Shown here in pieces: positions 4,859-8,213 of a stretch of 8,213 nucleotides of DNA (its first letter is position 1; the number at the start of each line of letters is the position of its first letter). The notes below the pieces were generated by a model. It did not search any database and was not told the DNA's origin. It saw nothing but the letters and a program-made list of their open reading frames with translations. The stretch is taken from contig JAEWRS010000559.1 in the NCBI GenBank assembly GCA_023398855.1, positions 1-8,213 of the forward strand, written 5' to 3'. This stretch comes from Bacillota bacterium (GTDB lineage Bacteria > Bacillota > Clostridia > Lachnospirales > Lachnospiraceae). Position numbers and translations under genes: made by a program.

Positions 4859-5900
4859 AATCCAAAACGTAAGCAAGTGGTTTGATTCTGCATCAGGTGA
4901 AGTTCATGCCCTGCGCCAGGTCAGCCTTAGGGTGAAAAAGGGTGACATTTTCGGAGTGGTGGGATTTAGCGGAGCAGGCAAATCAACCCTGGTACGGCTG
5001 GTAAACCTACTGGAACGCCCGTCAGAGGGGAGGGTGCTGGTAGACGGCACAGACATCACCACCTTATCCAAGCAGGATTTGCGCAGGCTGAGAAAAAACA
5101 TTGGAATGATTTTTCAGCAGTTTAACCTGCTGCAGTCCAAATCTGTTTTTCAGAATATAGCGGCGCCTCTGGTTTTAAACAAAGTGCCGAAAAAAGAAAT
5201 CGAGAAACGGGTAAATGAGCTTTTGCAGTTTGTGGAACTTGAGGATAAAATCCATACCAATGTATCAAAGCTTTCCGGGGGGCAAAAGCAAAGGGTAGGC
5301 ATAGCCAGGGCCCTTGCCACTAATCCCAGCATCCTGCTTTGTGACGAGGCTACAAGCGCTTTGGATCCAAAGACCACTGACTCCATTCTGGAGCTGTTAA
5401 AAAAGATAAACAGAGAGCTGAACGTAACCATTCTCCTGATTACCCATGAAATGAATGTCATATGTAATGTGTGCAACAAGGTTGCTGTCATGGATAACGG
5501 AAGGGCTCTGGAGCAGGGGACCGTACTTGAAGTATTCGGCAATCCCCAGCATAAAATCACCAGGAGCTTTGTAAAAACCGTGATTAACGACAGCATACCA
5601 GAAAGCCTGGTCAGGGAAATAAGGAAGGATCATAGGGAAAACCGGATTTTCCGTCTTCGCTTTCAGGGAAAGACTGCAGGGAAACCCCTGTTGTACCGCA
5701 TAAGCGCGGAATATCACGTGGAAAACAGCATTTTGTTTGCAACGGTTTGTCAGCTTCAGGGAATCGTGTTCAGCGTCATGATTGTGCAGGTGTTTGGTTC
5801 TGAGGAAAAGGTTGATGAGGTGCAGAAGTTTATTGAAGATTCCGGAGTCCGTGCGGAAGTCTTAACCTTAACCGGGGAACAGGAGGAAAACTATGATTGA
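4851..5900 (+). CDS. metN: Methionine-type ABC transporter ATP-binding protein
   Basis: Cytoplasmic ATPase of the methionine-uptake-type (MUT) importer, working with MetI and the lipoprotein MetQ. The 349 residues are typical of MetN. ABC domain: Walker A GFSGAGKST at 38-46, Q-loop FQQFNLL near 88-94, signature LSGGQ at 141-145, Walker B ILLCDEATSALD from 161, H-loop His199. The C-terminal region from about 265 is the NIL domain, which in MetN binds the substrate amino acid and inhibits transport from the inside. The start is set by AAAGGAGGAG. The gene overlaps both the M20 gene before it and metI after it by 8 nt, in each case with the sequence ATGATTGA, implying translational coupling. Transported substrate is probably methionine or a related sulfur compound; cystine is possible given the polycysteine leader. 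Confidence 0.95.
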   Translation: MIEIQNVSKWFDSASGEVHALRQVSLRVKKGDIFGVVGFSGAGKSTLVRLVNLLERPSEGRVLVDGTDITTLSKQDLRRLRKNIGMIFQQFNLLQSKSVFQNIAAPLVLNKVPKKEIEKRVNELLQFVELEDKIHTNVSKLSGGQKQRVGIARALATNPSILLCDEATSALDPKTTDSILELLKKINRELNVTILLITHEMNVICNVCNKVAVMDNGRALEQGTVLEVFGNPQHKITRSFVKTVINDSIPESLVREIRKDHRENRIFRLRFQGKTAGKPLLYRISAEYHVENSILFATVCQLQGIVFSVMIVQVFGSEEKVDEVQKFIEDSGVRAEVLTLTGEQEENYD

Positions 5901-6468
5901 GCAATATTTAGGAATTACCGGAGAGCAGATGGCGGCTGCCGCAGGCCAGACCGCTTATATGCTGTTTTGGGGACTTCTCCTTGGGTCGCTTTTTGGAATT
6001 CCCCTTGGCATCTTGCTTACCATGACACGCAAAGGCGGCATCCTGCAGAATAAAGCAGTGTATAGCCTGATTAATTACACCATTAATATTGTGCGTTCCG
6101 TTCCCTATATTATTTTGCTGGTGGCAATAATGCCCTTGACAAAAATCATTGTCGGCACCCGAATCGGAACCCGGGCCGCACTGGTTTCCCTGGTGTTTTA
6201 TATTACGCCCTTTTTATCCCGTTTAATAGAAAGCTCCCTGCTTGAGGTTGACAAAGGAATCATGGAAGCAGCAGAAGCAATGGGCGCCACCCCCATGCAG
6301 ATAATCTGGCACTTTTTGCTGCCGGAAGCAATGGGCTCCCTGATCCTGTCCCTGACAACCGGTACCATTGGCCTTCTTGGGGCCACTGCCATGGCAGGCG
6401 CCATTGGAGGCGGAGGCGTGGGAAATCTGGCATTAACCTATGGTTATCACCAGTTTAATACCCCCTAG
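5893..6468 (+). CDS. metI: Methionine-type ABC transporter permease, ending at an in-frame amber codon (C-terminal helix cut off)
   Basis: Membrane subunit of the MetNIQ importer, BPD_transp_1 fold. Start ATG follows AGGAGG (5881-5886) and overlaps metN by 8 nt. Hydrophobic segments lie at about 20-45, 58-82, 94-112 and 147-172. The EAA-type coupling motif EAAEAMGATPMQIIWHFLLP spans 125-144, and the conserved RSVPY lies at 68-72. The ORF stops at TAG 6466-6468 after GYHQFNTP, giving 191 residues. Related MetI proteins are about 215-225 residues and continue with one more membrane helix. That helix is encoded in the same frame directly after the TAG (6469-6561), and reading through gives 222 residues. 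One base change, for example TTG to TAG, would explain it. Explanations: true truncation, termination-reinitiation, suppression or read-through, or a sequencing error. The rest of the gene looks intact and under selection. Confidence 0.85.
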   Translation: MIEQYLGITGEQMAAAAGQTAYMLFWGLLLGSLFGIPLGILLTMTRKGGILQNKAVYSLINYTINIVRSVPYIILLVAIMPLTKIIVGTRIGTRAALVSLVFYITPFLSRLIESSLLEVDKGIMEAAEAMGATPMQIIWHFLLPEAMGSLILSLTTGTIGLLGATAMAGAIGGGGVGNLALTYGYHQFNTP

Positions 6469-6561
6469 ATGATTGCAACCGTAATCGTGCTGATCGTATT
6501 TGTACAGCTGATCCAGGGGATTGGTAATTATTTATCAAAACGTGTAAGAACACGCAAATAG
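6469..6561 (+). pseudogene. metI: Detached C-terminal helix of MetI, in frame after the amber codon
   Basis: Directly after the TAG an in-frame ATG opens 30 codons to the next TAG (6559-6561): an MIATVIVLIVFVQLIQ membrane helix and a basic tail (KRVRTRK), matching the usual MetI C terminus. The adjoining stop-start (TAGATG) could permit reinitiation, but there is no ribosome binding site before this ATG. It is more likely the remainder of a metI gene broken by a point change, or part of a full-length protein if the stop is read through or is an error. The metQ ribosome binding site begins at its last base. Confidence 0.6.
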
Positions 6562-6572
6562 AGGAGGATTTA

Positions 6573-7400
6573 ATGATGAAAAAACTTGGAATATCTGTTA
6601 TGGCAGCTTTACTTATTGTCGCAGTCGCAGGCTGCTCTGCCAATACCGGGAGCAAGGCCGGTCAGGACAAAACAACTTTAAAATACGGGAAAGCAGCAGG
6701 ACCGTATACCGTATTGTTTGAAGAGGCGGTAAAGCCCATTTTGGAAAAGCAGGGTTATAAACTGGAGGTGGTGGATTTTTCCGATCTTTTACAAAACGAC
6801 ACAGCTTTAAATGAAGGTGAAATTGATTTTAATGTGGAGCAGCACACCGCCTATGCCGATAATTTCAACAAAAACCAGAATGGAAACCTTCTTCCCATTT
6901 CGCCCATACCAACCGTTCCCGCCGGATTGTTTTCCGCTAAAAACACATCATTGGAAGCCATAACCGATGGTGCCACAATTGCAGTACCAAATGATGCATC
7001 CAATACGGCGCGTGCTTATGCCCTTTTGCAAAAAGCAGGCTGGATTAAGCTCAATCCGGATGTTCCTCTTGAAAAGGTAAAACAATCAGATGTTGTGGAA
7101 AACAAATATAACATTAAATTTGTGGAAATGGATTCCTTAAACATTCCTCCTGCTTTGGATGATTTTGACTATGCTGTTATCACAGGAAGCATTGTTTATA
7201 ATGCAGGCATTGACCCATCCACCGCCGTTTTGCAGGAAGATATTCTGGATCATCTGATCTTACAGGTGGTAGTAAAGGAAGAAAACAAAGATACAAAATG
7301 GGCAAAGGATATTGTGGCTGCTTATCATTCCGATGAACTGAAAGAGTATATGAAAGAGAACAACACTGGCTTGTGGTTCGTGCCCCAGGAATTGCAGTAA
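6573..7400 (+). CDS. metQ: MetQ/NlpA-family substrate-binding lipoprotein
   Basis: Extracytoplasmic, membrane-anchored receptor of the MetNIQ importer. The 275 residues are typical. The signal peptide (residues 1-20: basic MMKK, hydrophobic core) ends in the lipobox AVAGC, with Cys21 as the lipidated residue. The mature part has family features: KYGKAAGPYTV at the first strand, a DFSD...ALNEGEIDFNVEQH segment, NDASNTARA, and a C-terminal WFVPQ. NVEQH stands where many methionine-binding members read FFQH, so the ligand may differ. Apart from Cys21 it has no cysteine. ATG 6573 is used; ATG 6576 is one codon later and better spaced (8 nt) from GAGGAGG (6561-6567). It lies 11 nt after the metI remnant and 25 nt before the next lipoprotein gene. 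Confidence 0.93.
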   Translation: MMKKLGISVMAALLIVAVAGCSANTGSKAGQDKTTLKYGKAAGPYTVLFEEAVKPILEKQGYKLEVVDFSDLLQNDTALNEGEIDFNVEQHTAYADNFNKNQNGNLLPISPIPTVPAGLFSAKNTSLEAITDGATIAVPNDASNTARAYALLQKAGWIKLNPDVPLEKVKQSDVVENKYNIKFVEMDSLNIPPALDDFDYAVITGSIVYNAGIDPSTAVLQEDILDHLILQVVVKEENKDTKWAKDIVAAYHSDELKEYMKENNTGLWFVPQELQ

Positions 7401-7425
7401 TAAGGAAAAAAGAGGAGAAATAATT

Positions 7426-8213
7426 ATGAAAAAAAATATTCCAGGCAAATTAGTTGCAGGAGTGGTTCTGGCAGTGGCCGTATCAGGAGCGCTTACCGGA
7501 TGCAAGAGCAGCGCCAATGGGGCGGCATCAGAAACAGCCGGTGAAACAGCAAAAACCGAAAGCACGGCTGAACCGGCAAAGCAGGTGGAGAGCAGTGAAG
7601 CTGCGGGAACGGCTGAACCGGTGGTGATTCATGCGGCAACAGGCGGTTCCCCAAAGCCTTTTACCTTTGTGGACAGCAGTAACCAGCTGACGGGTCACAA
7701 CACTGAACTGATCAAAGCCATTTTTGACCGCCTCCCTCAATATAAGCTTGAAATTGAAGTAACCGATTTTCCTTCCATATTTGCAGGCCTGGATTCTGAC
7801 CGGTACCAGATTGGTGTGAATAATTTTGCTAAAAATGAGAAGCGGAAAGAAAAGTATTTATTCACTGACCCCATCTTTGCCAATGAGTATGTTGCCATCT
7901 TTGCAAAGGGCAGTGACAAAGCTGCGGGTATCGGGACCTGGGCTGACCTTGCAGGGTTAAAGACCATTTCCCAGGCAGGGATCAATATTACCACTGCCCT
8001 GGAAAACTATAATTCCGCCAATCCTTCTAATCCCATAGTAATTGAATACAGTGACGAGGACCTTGTATTGCAGATCCAGGATGTGGAAGGCGGAAAATAT
8101 GATTTTGTGTTAATGGATAAACCAATGTTCGAGTATTATCAGAAAGAATTTAATTTTAATGTGGACGGAGTTTCCATCAGCAACACACTTTCAAAGGACT
8201 TGATGGAAGAACC
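7426..8213 (+). CDS. Family-3 amino-acid ABC transporter substrate-binding lipoprotein, likely cystine-type; 3'-truncated by window edge
   Basis: The frame is open from ATG 7426 to the window edge (262 codons), with AGAGGAG (7411-7417) 8 nt upstream. The signal peptide has a lipobox ALTGC with lipidated Cys26. A low-complexity Ala/Glu/Thr linker follows (about 27-65, TAEP twice), then a periplasmic-binding domain of the SBP_bac_3 type. Visible motifs are GGSPKPFTFVD, NQLTGHNTELIKAIF, IFAGLDSDRYQIGVNNF and KRKEKYLFTDPIF, the usual order in polar amino acid receptors. This resembles the TcyJ/TcyK cystine receptors of Bacillus sulfur operons, and the context agrees, but specificity is inference. 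It is a different family from MetQ, so its permease and ATPase probably lie downstream outside the window. No cysteine other than Cys26 is seen. Confidence 0.9.
   Translation, partial: MKKNIPGKLVAGVVLAVAVSGALTGCKSSANGAASETAGETAKTESTAEPAKQVESSEAAGTAEPVVIHAATGGSPKPFTFVDSSNQLTGHNTELIKAIFDRLPQYKLEIEVTDFPSIFAGLDSDRYQIGVNNFAKNEKRKEKYLFTDPIFANEYVAIFAKGSDKAAGIGTWADLAGLKTISQAGINITTALENYNSANPSNPIVIEYSDEDLVLQIQDVEGGKYDFVLMDKPMFEYYQKEFNFNVDGVSISNTLSKDLMEE

Noticed and set aside
6466..6468. Pyrrolysine insertion at the metI amber codon
   Set aside because: Pyrrolysine is known mainly in methylamine methyltransferases. A helix-flanking position in a permease gives no reason for it, and no pyl genes are in the window. 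Kept only as a remote alternative.
1..8213. CRISPR array, tRNA, rRNA, insertion sequence or attachment site
   Set aside because: No spaced direct repeats, cloverleaf sequence, transposase or terminal inverted repeats were seen on either strand.

Overview
The window looks like the chromosome of a low-to-mid GC, Gram-positive anaerobe, most likely a Lachnospiraceae-type Clostridia. The signs are strong AGGAGG-type ribosome binding sites, lipoproteins for substrate capture, a rubrerythrin and AT-rich intergenic regions. The family assignment is an inference from overall style; no taxonomic marker is present. Almost every gene belongs to sulfur amino acid metabolism.

Layout. (1) 1-1119 (+): the 3' part of a MalY/PatB-type PLP C-S lyase/aminotransferase, closed by a clear intrinsic terminator. 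(2) 1180-1773 (-): rubrerythrin, convergent with the first gene, with a palindrome over its likely promoter. (3) 1923-3279 (+): a promoter, a 31-codon ORF with the run Cys-Cys-Cys plus a fourth Cys, a hairpin, an intrinsic terminator, then cysteine synthase (cysK) and its terminator. (4) 3262-8213 (+): a second promoter region, a 38-codon ORF containing Cys-Cys-Cys-Cys-Lys-Cys, a second intrinsic terminator directly after its stop, a possible 23-codon ORF, then an operon. The operon holds an M20 amidohydrolase, metN, metI, metQ and a family-3 amino-acid-binding lipoprotein cut by the window edge.

Main point. Two separate sulfur transcription units, one for cysteine synthesis and one for scavenging and uptake of sulfur amino acids, have the same 5' arrangement: ribosome binding site, short ORF with a run of Cys codons, intrinsic terminator, structural gene. 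This is the layout expected for cysteine-sensing ribosome-mediated transcription attenuation. I see no T-box or SAM-riboswitch features at either site. Polycysteine attenuators are known to me from mycobacteria; I do not know of a described Clostridia version, so this is the strongest candidate for something new here.

The model is that scarce Cys-tRNA stalls the leader ribosome and the terminator is avoided. The cell then makes cysteine with CysK and imports sulfur compounds through MetNIQ and the second binding protein. The M20 enzyme would release free amino acids from N-acyl conjugates. Consistent with this, CysK has no cysteine, and the two lipoproteins have only the lipidated one in the part seen. 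I could not identify a decisive antiterminator by eye.

A second oddity is an in-frame amber codon near the end of metI. It separates the last membrane helix from the rest of the permease.
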